64,000 nt of DNA from Pseudomonas fluorescens (GTDB lineage: Bacteria > Pseudomonadota > Gammaproteobacteria > Pseudomonadales > Pseudomonadaceae): contig NZ_KZ478005.1 of the NCBI RefSeq assembly GCF_002837185.1, forward strand, positions 1 through 64,000. Direction: 5' to 3'. This document shows, piece after piece, positions 51,658 to 59,506 of this stretch (position 1 is its first letter; each line of letters starts with the position of its first letter). The notes beneath the pieces were generated by a model. It worked only from the letters and a program-made list of their open reading frames with translations, did no database searches and had not been told where the DNA came from. Both the position numbers and the translations under genes were made by a program.

Positions 51658-53033
51658 AAATCAGCGTATTTGGTAGTGGTTACGTCGGTCTGGTACAGGC
51701 CACGGTATTAGCCGAAGTCGGTCACGATGTTATTTGCATGGACGTTGACCAGCGCAAAGTCGAGTCGCTGCAAAAGGGCCACGTGACCATCTTCGAGCCC
51801 GGCCTGGCCGCCATGGTCAAGGAAAACCTGGAAAGCGGACGCCTGCATTTCACCTACGATGAAAAACTTGCGGTCGAGCATGGTGAAGTGTTGTTCATTG
51901 CGGTGGGCACGCCGTCGGATGAAGACGGTTCGGCCGATCTCAAATACGTGCTGTCGGTGGGTGATGCGGTCGCCCGCCATCGCGTGGCGCCAGTGATCCT
52001 GGTGGAGAAGTCCACCGTGCCAGTGGGCACCGGCGATACCCTGCGCGACCACATGCGCAAGAACCTGCGCGCCGCCGGCCGTGAGCTGCAGTTTGATATC
52101 GTCTCCAACCCGGAATTTCTCAAGGAAGGCTCGGCCGTGGCCGACTGCCGCCGCCCGGACCGCATCATCATCGGCTGCGAGCGCGAAGAAGTACGGGAGG
52201 TGATGCGCGACCTGTATGCGCCGTTCAACCGCAACCATGACCGCATCATCTTCATGGACCTGCGCAGCGCTGAACTGACCAAGTACGCCGCCAACTGCAT
52301 GCTCGCCACCAAGATCAGCTTCATCAACCAGATCGCCGAGCTGGCCGAACACCTGGGCGCCGACATCGAGGCCGTGCGCCTGGGCATCGGTGCCGACTCA
52401 CGCATCGGCTACCACTTCATTTATCCCGGTTGCGGCTATGGCGGCTCCTGCTTTCCCAAAGACATGCGCGCCCTGATCCACAGCGCCAAGCAGGCCAACT
52501 GTTCCAGCGACCTGCTCGAAGCCGTGGAAGCGATCAACCAGCGTCAGAAAGGCAAGCTGTTCGAGCGCATCAACGCGTTCTTCAAGGGTGACCTGCGCGG
52601 CAAGACCTTCGCCTTGTGGGGCCTGGCCTTCAAGCCCAATACCGACGACATGCGCGACGCGCCGAGCCGCGTGCTGATGGAAGCCCTCTGGGACGCCGGC
52701 GCCAACGTACGCGCATTCGACCCCGAGGCCATGCAGGAAACCCAGCGTATCTATGGCGATGACCCGCGGTTGATGCTGATGGGCACGCCGGAGTCCACCC
52801 TCGGCGGCGCCGATGCGCTGATCGTCTGCACCGAGTGGCAACAATTCAAGGCACCGGACTTCGACCTGATTCACCAGCGCCTGAAAACCCCGGTGATCTT
52901 TGACGGTCGCAACCTGTACGACGGCGAGCGCCTCACCCGCAAGGGCTTCAAGTATTTCCCGATCGGCCGTGGTGACTCCTGCGACTTGCCGATCCCCCAG
53001 CAAAACTGGGTGCAACAGGCCAAGGCAGGCTGA
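51654..53033 (+). CDS. ugd: UDP-glucose 6-dehydrogenase
   Basis: A 459-residue UDP-glucose dehydrogenase. It has an N-terminal Rossmann motif (FGSGYVGLVQATVLAEVGHD), SNPEFLKEGSAV, AELTKYAANCMLATKISFIN, and the catalytic cysteine in YGGSCFPKD. It makes UDP-glucuronate, the entry substrate of the Ara4N pathway (gene called pmrE in some species). It overlaps arnF by ATGA, so precursor supply is locked to the arn operon. Confidence 0.95.
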   Translation: MKISVFGSGYVGLVQATVLAEVGHDVICMDVDQRKVESLQKGHVTIFEPGLAAMVKENLESGRLHFTYDEKLAVEHGEVLFIAVGTPSDEDGSADLKYVLSVGDAVARHRVAPVILVEKSTVPVGTGDTLRDHMRKNLRAAGRELQFDIVSNPEFLKEGSAVADCRRPDRIIIGCEREEVREVMRDLYAPFNRNHDRIIFMDLRSAELTKYAANCMLATKISFINQIAELAEHLGADIEAVRLGIGADSRIGYHFIYPGCGYGGSCFPKDMRALIHSAKQANCSSDLLEAVEAINQRQKGKLFERINAFFKGDLRGKTFALWGLAFKPNTDDMRDAPSRVLMEALWDAGANVRAFDPEAMQETQRIYGDDPRLMLMGTPESTLGGADALIVCTEWQQFKAPDFDLIHQRLKTPVIFDGRNLYDGERLTRKGFKYFPIGRGDSCDLPIPQQNWVQQAKAG

Positions 53034-53036
53034 TAG

Positions 53037-54659
53037 GTGAACAAAGCACTTGCGCCCCAGCTCAGCCCAACGATCCGTTTACAGTCACTGGGTTTGGGGC
53101 TCTTGGCACTGCTGCTGTTCATCGCCGGCAACTGGCACCAGGCGATTATCGGGTTCGACTCACGCTTCGTGGTGTTTGCCCAGGAGATGCTGCGCCATGG
53201 GCCGAGCTTCTTTCCCACCACCTACGGCCAGCCGTATGCGGACTACCTGGCCACATCGACCCTGCTGACCTGGCTGTTGTCCCTGCCATCGGGCCAGGTC
53301 ACCAGCCTCACGGCCTGGCTGCCCAGCGCTGTCGCCTCGGCGTGCATCGTGGTGCTGGTGTATCGACTCACTGCGCCCTACTCCCTGCGCTGGGGCCTGC
53401 TGAGCATCGCCATGTTGCTGCTCAGCAGCACCTTTATCAGCGAAACCCGCGCCGTCTCCCTGGACCAGATGCTGGCGGCGGTGACGCTGGCAGTGTTTTA
53501 CCTGGGTTATGCCCATGATCATTTCTCTGCGGCCAGGCGCCTGCACTGGGTGTTTGCGCTGCTGATGCTCGGTTTTGCGATTCGCGGGCCGATTGGCCTG
53601 GTCATTCCTACCGGAGTGCTGTGCAGCTATTACCTGATCAACCGTCAATGGCGGCAGTTGTTCAGCTTCGGGCTATTGGCGCTGGCGTTGCTGGCGGCGT
53701 GTATCGGCCTGTTGCTGCTGTTGGCCAAGCTCAGCGGTGGCGAAGACTTCATGCACGACGTGATCCGCATGCAGTTTCTCGGGCGCATGGATGGCAGCGA
53801 AGGCTCCGGCAGCGTGCTGTATTACTTCACCAGCTCCCTGGGCAACTATGCCCTGGCCTACCCGGTGGCGCTTCTGGTGTTGCTGGCCGTGATGAGCGGC
53901 GGCCGCCGAGCAGCCGAACCTGCGTTGAAGCTGGTGCTGTACTGCGCGGCCGCCGGTGCATTGGTGATGCTTGGCTTGTCGGTGCCCCAGGCCAAAAAGG
54001 CGCGTTATATCCTGCCGATGCTGCCGATGGCCGCAATCATTGCCGCGTATCCGTTCCAGGTCGCCCAGGGCCGTCTGTTCAGCGGGTTGCGTGGCTTGAT
54101 GCTGGTAGTGTGGACGCTGTTACCCGCGCTGTTGGCGGTCGGCCTGATCGCAGCGCGACGGCGTTACCCGGAACTGCTGGCCGATCTCGGGCTGATTTTC
54201 GGCCTGCTGGCGGTGCTTCAGGCGCTGGCGGTGCTGGCCTTGTTCAAGGCGCGACTGCGCGCGGTTGGTCCGGCGTTCGCTGCGGTGGTGGCAGTCTGGA
54301 CGACTTACATCTCAGTGGTCGAACCCTTGGAGCGCAGCCTTTACGACACCCGCACGTTCACGCTGGCGGCCAAGGATCAGATCCTGCAGCAACCGGCACC
54401 GCTGGTGTTGCATGCATTGGGCAAAGATGCAAAAGCCATCAAGTTCATGGTCAACTTCAATTGCGACAAGGTCCCGCTGTTTACCCAATTGCCCGCTGAA
54501 CTGCAGCCTGTTCAGGCGCCGGCCTGGCTGGTGATGAGCCAGGCGGACTTCCAGGGCCTGAGTGACCCACGCCTGCGTTCGCTCACGCCGACGCTCACTG
54601 GCGCGTTCGATAAGACGCCTTATGTGTTGCTCCATCTGGAGAAAAACACCTCTCCCTGA
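53037..54659 (+). CDS. ArnT-like GT-C family glycosyltransferase
   Basis: A 540-residue polytopic membrane protein, GTG start three bases after the ugd stop. It shares the GT-C layout of ArnT: one N-terminal helix, a first external loop with GFDSRFVVFAQEML and QPYADYLATSTLLTWLL, many helices, and a soluble C-terminal part. Acidic residues in the first loop are fewer than in ArnT. It probably transfers a sugar from a polyprenyl-phosphate donor to an envelope acceptor, possibly a second lipid A or O-antigen decoration. It sits at the end of the operon before a strong terminator. Confidence 0.78.
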   Translation: MNKALAPQLSPTIRLQSLGLGLLALLLFIAGNWHQAIIGFDSRFVVFAQEMLRHGPSFFPTTYGQPYADYLATSTLLTWLLSLPSGQVTSLTAWLPSAVASACIVVLVYRLTAPYSLRWGLLSIAMLLLSSTFISETRAVSLDQMLAAVTLAVFYLGYAHDHFSAARRLHWVFALLMLGFAIRGPIGLVIPTGVLCSYYLINRQWRQLFSFGLLALALLAACIGLLLLLAKLSGGEDFMHDVIRMQFLGRMDGSEGSGSVLYYFTSSLGNYALAYPVALLVLLAVMSGGRRAAEPALKLVLYCAAAGALVMLGLSVPQAKKARYILPMLPMAAIIAAYPFQVAQGRLFSGLRGLMLVVWTLLPALLAVGLIAARRRYPELLADLGLIFGLLAVLQALAVLALFKARLRAVGPAFAAVVAVWTTYISVVEPLERSLYDTRTFTLAAKDQILQQPAPLVLHALGKDAKAIKFMVNFNCDKVPLFTQLPAELQPVQAPAWLVMSQADFQGLSDPRLRSLTPTLTGAFDKTPYVLLHLEKNTSP

Positions 54660-54687
54660 GCGTGTTTTCAACGAGCGCGTAAGAAAT

Positions 54688-54718
54688 AACGCCCACTTAT
54701 ACAACGGTGGGCGTTTTT
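54688..54718 (+). terminator. Intrinsic terminator of the arn operon
   Basis: A 9-bp stem, AACGCCCAC and GTGGGCGTT, with a ten-base loop, running into TTTTT. It lies 29 bases after the glycosyltransferase stop codon. Confidence 0.85.
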
Positions 54719-54901
54719 CACCAGAATTACCGAGAAAGCACCTACAGAGCTTTGCGTAAGGGCCGGTGCACTTCGCCTTCCGAGGTCTGGAACCCGACTG
54801 TAGACTCGCTTGCCAAGTGCATTAATTATTTACCACCTGCGTCAGGGGCTCTCTGGAACAGCTCTGGTAGCGAACCTGCCTAACAACAAGGAGGCAATGC
54901 C

Positions 54902-55126
54902 GTGCGAGAGGATACGCTGGCTGTAGCGGCGCCGAGACTGGATCGGCTGATGGGGTTGCGCGACGCACTGGTGGCGTTGAAGGGGCCGCTGGCTGACGAA
55001 CCAGGCATGCAGGAGAACCTGCACAAACGCTTGTTCAACGAAGAACTCGATAGCCTCGTGCTGGGCAAGGTCAGCACGCCCTCCTCCGCGGGCGCCGCTC
55101 GAACCCCGTTTGGCGAAGCCTCTTGA
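54902..55126 (+). CDS. Small protein of unknown function
   Basis: A 74-residue soluble protein with a GTG start and a very good ribosome site (AAGGAGG). The centre is likely helical (LDRLMGLRDALVALKGPLAD); the end is Ser/Ala-rich. No family is recognised. It is on the same strand as the HPP protein, 164 bp upstream of it, and they may be cotranscribed. Confidence 0.55.
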   Translation: MREDTLAVAAPRLDRLMGLRDALVALKGPLADEPGMQENLHKRLFNEELDSLVLGKVSTPSSAGAARTPFGEAS

Positions 55127-55290
55127 CTACATGTTTTTTGCATTCAACCCTCATTAATATGCATTGGCGTCGATGCAAAGCAGTTGGCACACTGCACGCG
55201 TTCCTTCCCCCAATCACGTTGGAACGTTCAAGGCTTTCCCGGGAAACCAGGCAGGCCTTTTTTTCGCCCCCAGTTTCAGGACCTTTTTCA

Positions 55291-55998
55291 ATGCTCGCTC
55301 GCTGGTTACCTGCCGCCATCAATACCCGCCCCTCTGAATGGAGTCGCGCCGCTATCGGCATGGCCTTGGGCACCCTGCTCAGTGTCTGGGTATGTGCCCA
55401 GGTGTTTGGCATGGAAGTCGCCCTGCATCTGCTTGGCCCACTGGGCGCGTCGGCGGTGTTGCTGTTCGCCGTGTCGTCGGGGGCATTGGCGCAACCATGG
55501 TCGATCATGGGCAGTTATCTGTGCGCGGGCGTGGTGGCGCTGCTCGTGGCACGGGTGCTGGGACGCACCCTCGGCAGCGCTTGCCTGGCGGCGGGCATGA
55601 CCGTCGTGCTGATCTGCTGGCTACGCTGCCTGCACCCGCCGGCGGGGGGGCTGGCCATGACGCTGGTATTGGCCGACCCTGCCTCCATCGCCCTCGGCTG
55701 GCAGGAGCTGGCACCGGTCATGCTCGGTGCCGGTGCGCTGCTGACGTGCGCGCTGGCCTACAATAATGCCACCCGCACGCGTTATCCCAAGGCACCTGCC
55801 GAATCGGCGCCGGTGGTGATCGGCAGTGCGCCCATGACCGACCCGGCCATCACTGCGGCCGACCTCAAGCTGGCGTTGGCCGATATGGAGCAGTTCTTTG
55901 ACGTCGAGCCCACGGCGCTGGAGGAATTGATTCACTCCGCCGAAGGCCACGCGCGACGCCGCAGCATCGGCGAGGTCCTGGCCAGTCGCGTGGTTTGA
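55291..55998 (+). CDS. HPP-family integral membrane protein
   Basis: A 235-residue protein with four to five membrane helices and the family signature CLHPPAGGLAMT. It also has HLLGPLGASAVLLFAV and a C-terminal soluble tail of about 70 residues (ADLKLALADMEQFFDVEPT). HPP proteins have been linked to nitrite transport in some organisms, but function is otherwise unclear. The ATG at 55291 has CAGGA about ten bases upstream; earlier in-frame starts give an implausible N-terminus. Confidence 0.83.
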   Translation: MLARWLPAAINTRPSEWSRAAIGMALGTLLSVWVCAQVFGMEVALHLLGPLGASAVLLFAVSSGALAQPWSIMGSYLCAGVVALLVARVLGRTLGSACLAAGMTVVLICWLRCLHPPAGGLAMTLVLADPASIALGWQELAPVMLGAGALLTCALAYNNATRTRYPKAPAESAPVVIGSAPMTDPAITAADLKLALADMEQFFDVEPTALEELIHSAEGHARRRSIGEVLASRVV

Positions 55999-56229
55999 TA
56001 TCAGCAGCGGCGCGACGAGTGGCTTATTGCGCCACTTGCGATCAATCGCATCATGACTAAAGTCAAGTCAACACTTGAAATTGTCTGCAGTCCTGGATGT
56101 CTGGGCCATTGCTGTACCAGTAGCGAAGACAAGGAAGGTCTGGCTTTGGACCAGTAGCATCGCGCGGCGCCCATCGCATCGGGAGTTAGCGCCCTTGTCG
56201 TAGTTTTCCTGCCAGTCCTCCTGCTCGGG

Positions 56230-56253
56230 TGTTTCGAACATTTATTCGAAACA
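56230..56253. promoter_or_regulatory. Palindrome just upstream of the acyl-CoA-oxidase/P450 unit
   Basis: A perfect 9-bp inverted repeat, TGTTTCGAA-N6-TTCGAAACA, that ends where the ribosome site AGGAGAG begins. It could be a repressor operator, or an RNA hairpin hiding the ribosome site. Elsewhere in the 267-bp gap 55999-56265 nothing else is clear, apart from the direct repeat ACCAGTAGC seen twice. Confidence 0.5.
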
Positions 56254-56265
56254 GGAGAGCTTGCC

Positions 56266-57885
56266 TTGAACACCGTATTTCAACAATTACTGCGTTCCCC
56301 CCTATTTGAGCCGCGCCAGCGTCACCACGCTTCTCTGATGACGTACATGGACCTTACGATCAAGCGCATGCATGCGATTTTTAGTACAGGTCTGATTAAT
56401 AACGAGCTGTGGCTGGGGCAATCACGACAGGCGGAGTTTTCCTCACTGTGTGAATTGATGGGCTATTTGGGCGCCTTCGACTACGCGCTCCACTCCTCGA
56501 TAGTCGATCACATGATTGCTGTCGATGCATTGTTCAACCACGGTTCAGCCGCGCAGGTAGAGCGCTATCGAGACGAAGCGGTGCGCCTGGATAAGGTGTA
56601 TGCGTTCGGCTGCACGGAAGTGGCAGTGGGGACCGACGTGCGCAATATTCGCACGACGGTAACGTACAACCGCGAAGAGGGTTCTCTGGTCCTCGATTCC
56701 CCTGCACCCGAAGCCTGCAAGTGCTGGATAGGCAATGCATTTCGCGCCGCGCAAGTGGTGATGGTGCTCGCCCGCCTGATCGTCGACGATGAGGATCAAG
56801 GTCATCATTGGTTTCGAGTGGTTATCCGCGAACGCGAAAACGGTTGCCTGCTCAACGGCGTGAAAATAATGGCATGCGACCCCAAAGGTGGCATTCATGC
56901 CAACCAGGTGGCGGCCATACGCTTCTGCCGGATGAAACTCCCCCTCGAGGCCCTGCTGCAACGACACTCCCGATTCACTGACGAGGGTGTCTTCGTCAGC
57001 GACGTACCTTTATCGCAGCGTTTTATTGGTGCGCTGAAGACCTTCCTGCAGGAGCGGCTGCTGTTCATAGCCGGTATTCGCCATAGTGCCGGGCTGACAG
57101 CCCACTTGAGCTATCGCTTCGCTCATCACCGTCTAATCCAGTCGCAGGTCGGCCAGGTTGCACTGATGAGCCAGCCTCTGTTTCGTCAACGCCTGTATGC
57201 CGTACAACTCAAGGCGATTGCGCTCACCTACCTGGAGCAGGCGGTGCGCAAGCGCTTCGAGGCGGATTGGGCGCAGGAGCACAAGCGCAAGGAGCTTCAC
57301 GTGTTGGCAGCCGTGTGCAAGGCGGTAGGTGCGTGGCAAGGGCTGGAGGTGATTGCGCTGTCTCGTGAGCTGTGCGGGTCTCAAGGCTTTCATCATTACA
57401 ACCAGATCGTCACGCAACGCATGGACTGTGAGATTGCCAACACATTTGCCGGGGACAGCTCGATCATGGCCTATCAGGTCATCAAGGATGCGTTGGCGCG
57501 GCCACGGTCTGTCGACACGTCAGCAGCCAACATCGGCCAGCGTGTCGAAGCGAAGATCCTTGAGCAATGTCGTCAATCTGCCGGGTTTACCCATGAGCAG
57601 GCAGTGGGCCTGGTCTATGCCAGGGCGTTGAGCTTGGTGATTCAGGAAGTTCAGGCGTTAGGAGTGCCTGAACCCGCGACCGTGGAGGATCTGATCGGCG
57701 AATTCGCTGCAAAGCTGTACCCCTGGGGTATGCGCAAGCCAGAAAGAGCCGGCCTGGATGTCAGTCCTGAGCAGATTGAAGCGTTGGCCATTGCGCTTGA
57801 ACCACCGCAAATCCTGGTCAGTGCGTTGATCGATCGCGCTGATTACATCGAGCAGTTCACCCGTCCACTCTATGAGGACCAATGA
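56266..57885 (+). CDS. Acyl-CoA-oxidase-like flavoprotein lacking the catalytic glutamate
   Basis: A 539-residue member of the acyl-CoA dehydrogenase/oxidase superfamily, nearest in layout to acyl-CoA oxidases. It has YAFGCTEVAVGTDVRNIRTT (usually TELGHGSN), CKCWIGNAF, a helical domain, and RELCGSQGFHHYN followed by ANTFAGDSSIMAYQV. In true oxidases the last motif reads TFEGDN or TYEGDN and its Glu is the base; here it is alanine (A395). It may therefore bind its acyl substrate without ordinary alpha,beta-dehydrogenation, or do another oxidation. It has a TTG start with AGGAGAG six bases upstream. It is the first gene of a three-gene unit, one base before the P450 gene. Confidence 0.8.
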   Translation: MNTVFQQLLRSPLFEPRQRHHASLMTYMDLTIKRMHAIFSTGLINNELWLGQSRQAEFSSLCELMGYLGAFDYALHSSIVDHMIAVDALFNHGSAAQVERYRDEAVRLDKVYAFGCTEVAVGTDVRNIRTTVTYNREEGSLVLDSPAPEACKCWIGNAFRAAQVVMVLARLIVDDEDQGHHWFRVVIRERENGCLLNGVKIMACDPKGGIHANQVAAIRFCRMKLPLEALLQRHSRFTDEGVFVSDVPLSQRFIGALKTFLQERLLFIAGIRHSAGLTAHLSYRFAHHRLIQSQVGQVALMSQPLFRQRLYAVQLKAIALTYLEQAVRKRFEADWAQEHKRKELHVLAAVCKAVGAWQGLEVIALSRELCGSQGFHHYNQIVTQRMDCEIANTFAGDSSIMAYQVIKDALARPRSVDTSAANIGQRVEAKILEQCRQSAGFTHEQAVGLVYARALSLVIQEVQALGVPEPATVEDLIGEFAAKLYPWGMRKPERAGLDVSPEQIEALAIALEPPQILVSALIDRADYIEQFTRPLYEDQ

Positions 57886-57886
57886 C

Positions 57887-59506
57887 ATGGCTCTTCAGTC
57901 AATACCGGACTTTTCCGACCCTCGAACCATTAGTGATCCCTACGACGCGTTTGCTTATCTACGCCATCATCATCCGCTCTACTGGTCGCAACATTACAAC
58001 GCCTGGCTGATGACCCGGTTTGACGACGTCGCCAGTGCCCAGGGCGATACCCGACGTTATTCGTCCAATCGAATGCGCGCACTTGTAAACGCTCAAGTGC
58101 CCGTCCACGAGCAAGCTGCTTTAGAGCCTTTCATCGAGAAGGCTTCTCGCTGGATGTATTCCCAGGACGGGAAGGTGCACGAGGCTGGCCGCAAGGTGCT
58201 GGGTAAGGCGTTCACGCCACGCGCCATTGACGCACTGGCGGGCGATATCGAACGCATCGTGGATGACCTGCTGGCACAACTGAGCCCCCAACCGGAATTG
58301 ATGACCGAATTGTTCGATAAGATTCCGGCGCTGATCCTGGCTCACATTTTCGGGATCGCCGCGCAAGACGCGCTGAAGATCAGGCGTTGGACAGATGCAA
58401 TCATCGTGTTCATGGTGGGTAGCACCGATCCGGCATTCGGCCCACGGGAAGCCTTGCACGCGATGCAGCAAATGTATGAGCAGTTCTCCCTGCTTGTAGA
58501 TGAGCGCCGCCTGTCTGCGCTTGCGGGCAACGATCTGGTTAGCCAGGTGATTGCCGCAGGCGACAAAGCCCTGATGAGCAAAGACGATGTGCTGGCTCAA
58601 CTGGCTTTTGTAGTGGTCGCGGCGACTACGACCAGCGCGGATCAGTTGGGCATCATCATGTTCTACCTGCTCTCCAACCCAGAAGCGTTGGCAGAACTCA
58701 AAACCCACCCTGGCCTGATACCCAATGCCATTGAGGAAGCGCTGCGCATCTGTCCGGCGGGTCAGCTGAGCCACCGCGTGTTGACTGAGGATGTCACCCT
58801 GCATGGCCAGACGATGCACAAAGGTGACCTGGTCTACCTGATTCGAGCGGCGGCCAACCGTGACCCTCGCCATTTCAGCGACCCGGACCGCTTCGATATC
58901 CATCGCCAAAAGCGTGACCACCTGGCGTTTGGCCGTGGCCCGCATTTTTGTATGGGCACACTGCTGTTCAAGCTCGAAGCAAAGGTCGTTTTCAGCCGTC
59001 TATTGCAGCGTTTTCCAAACGTGCGATTGATACGCAGCCAACCGCCAGCTTGGCGCACCAACAGTTTGCAATTTCGTGGGTTAAGTCATATCCATGTAGC
59101 GCTGGAACCGGCGAGCGGCAGCATTACGCGGTGTTTTTCCGCAGCACCGTGGGAGAAAAATGGTGGCTATTGTCGAGCGCTACGTGCGGGGAACCTGGTC
59201 GTCACCAGTGGCACGGTGGCGTTCGATGAGCGAGGTAATCCCTATGCGCCTGGTGATGTATACCGCCAGACGCGCCGATGCCTGGAAATCATCGAAGCCG
59301 CGCTCGAGCAACTGGGGGTCGACAGAACCCTAGTGGTCGCCACACGCATGTACACCACCGACGTGGCCTGGTGGCCGCAAATCGCCAAGGCTCATCAGGA
59401 ATTTTTTAGTGATTGTCCGCCGACCACGATGTTATTGGGCGTCAATCAATTGATCGCACCCGACTACCTCATCGAAATAGAGGCGCAAGCATGGACCGGC
59501 CAGTGA
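57887..59506 (+). CDS. Cytochrome P450 fused to a C-terminal RidA-like domain
   Basis: A 539-residue fusion. Residues 1-405 are a class I bacterial P450: ExxR in EEALR (E284, R287) and heme ligand FGRGPHFCMG (C355). The I-helix reads VVAATTTSAD, where the usual acid-threonine pair is T248-T249, so the acid is lost. Residues about 420-539 match the YjgF/RidA fold (NLVVTSGTVAFDERGNPYAP, then LIEIEAQAW), but the carboxylate-binding arginine is replaced (PPTTMLLGV, T514). The ATG at 57887 has GAGGA eight bases upstream. The fusion is continuous in frame without a linker stop. Redox partners are not linked. It is likely a biosynthetic tailoring enzyme; the substrate is unknown. Confidence 0.85.
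   Translation: MALQSIPDFSDPRTISDPYDAFAYLRHHHPLYWSQHYNAWLMTRFDDVASAQGDTRRYSSNRMRALVNAQVPVHEQAALEPFIEKASRWMYSQDGKVHEAGRKVLGKAFTPRAIDALAGDIERIVDDLLAQLSPQPELMTELFDKIPALILAHIFGIAAQDALKIRRWTDAIIVFMVGSTDPAFGPREALHAMQQMYEQFSLLVDERRLSALAGNDLVSQVIAAGDKALMSKDDVLAQLAFVVVAATTTSADQLGIIMFYLLSNPEALAELKTHPGLIPNAIEEALRICPAGQLSHRVLTEDVTLHGQTMHKGDLVYLIRAAANRDPRHFSDPDRFDIHRQKRDHLAFGRGPHFCMGTLLFKLEAKVVFSRLLQRFPNVRLIRSQPPAWRTNSLQFRGLSHIHVALEPASGSITRCFSAAPWEKNGGYCRALRAGNLVVTSGTVAFDERGNPYAPGDVYRQTRRCLEIIEAALEQLGVDRTLVVATRMYTTDVAWWPQIAKAHQEFFSDCPPTTMLLGVNQLIAPDYLIEIEAQAWTGQ

Noticed and set aside
56100..56200. A possible lux-type box from the repeated ACCAGTAGC
   Set aside because: The two copies are direct, not inverted, and do not form the CT-N12-AG dyad of lux boxes.
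56001..56273. A 90-codon leftward frame upstream of the acyl-CoA-oxidase-like gene
   Set aside because: Low-complexity product, no ribosome site, and it covers the likely promoter and palindrome.
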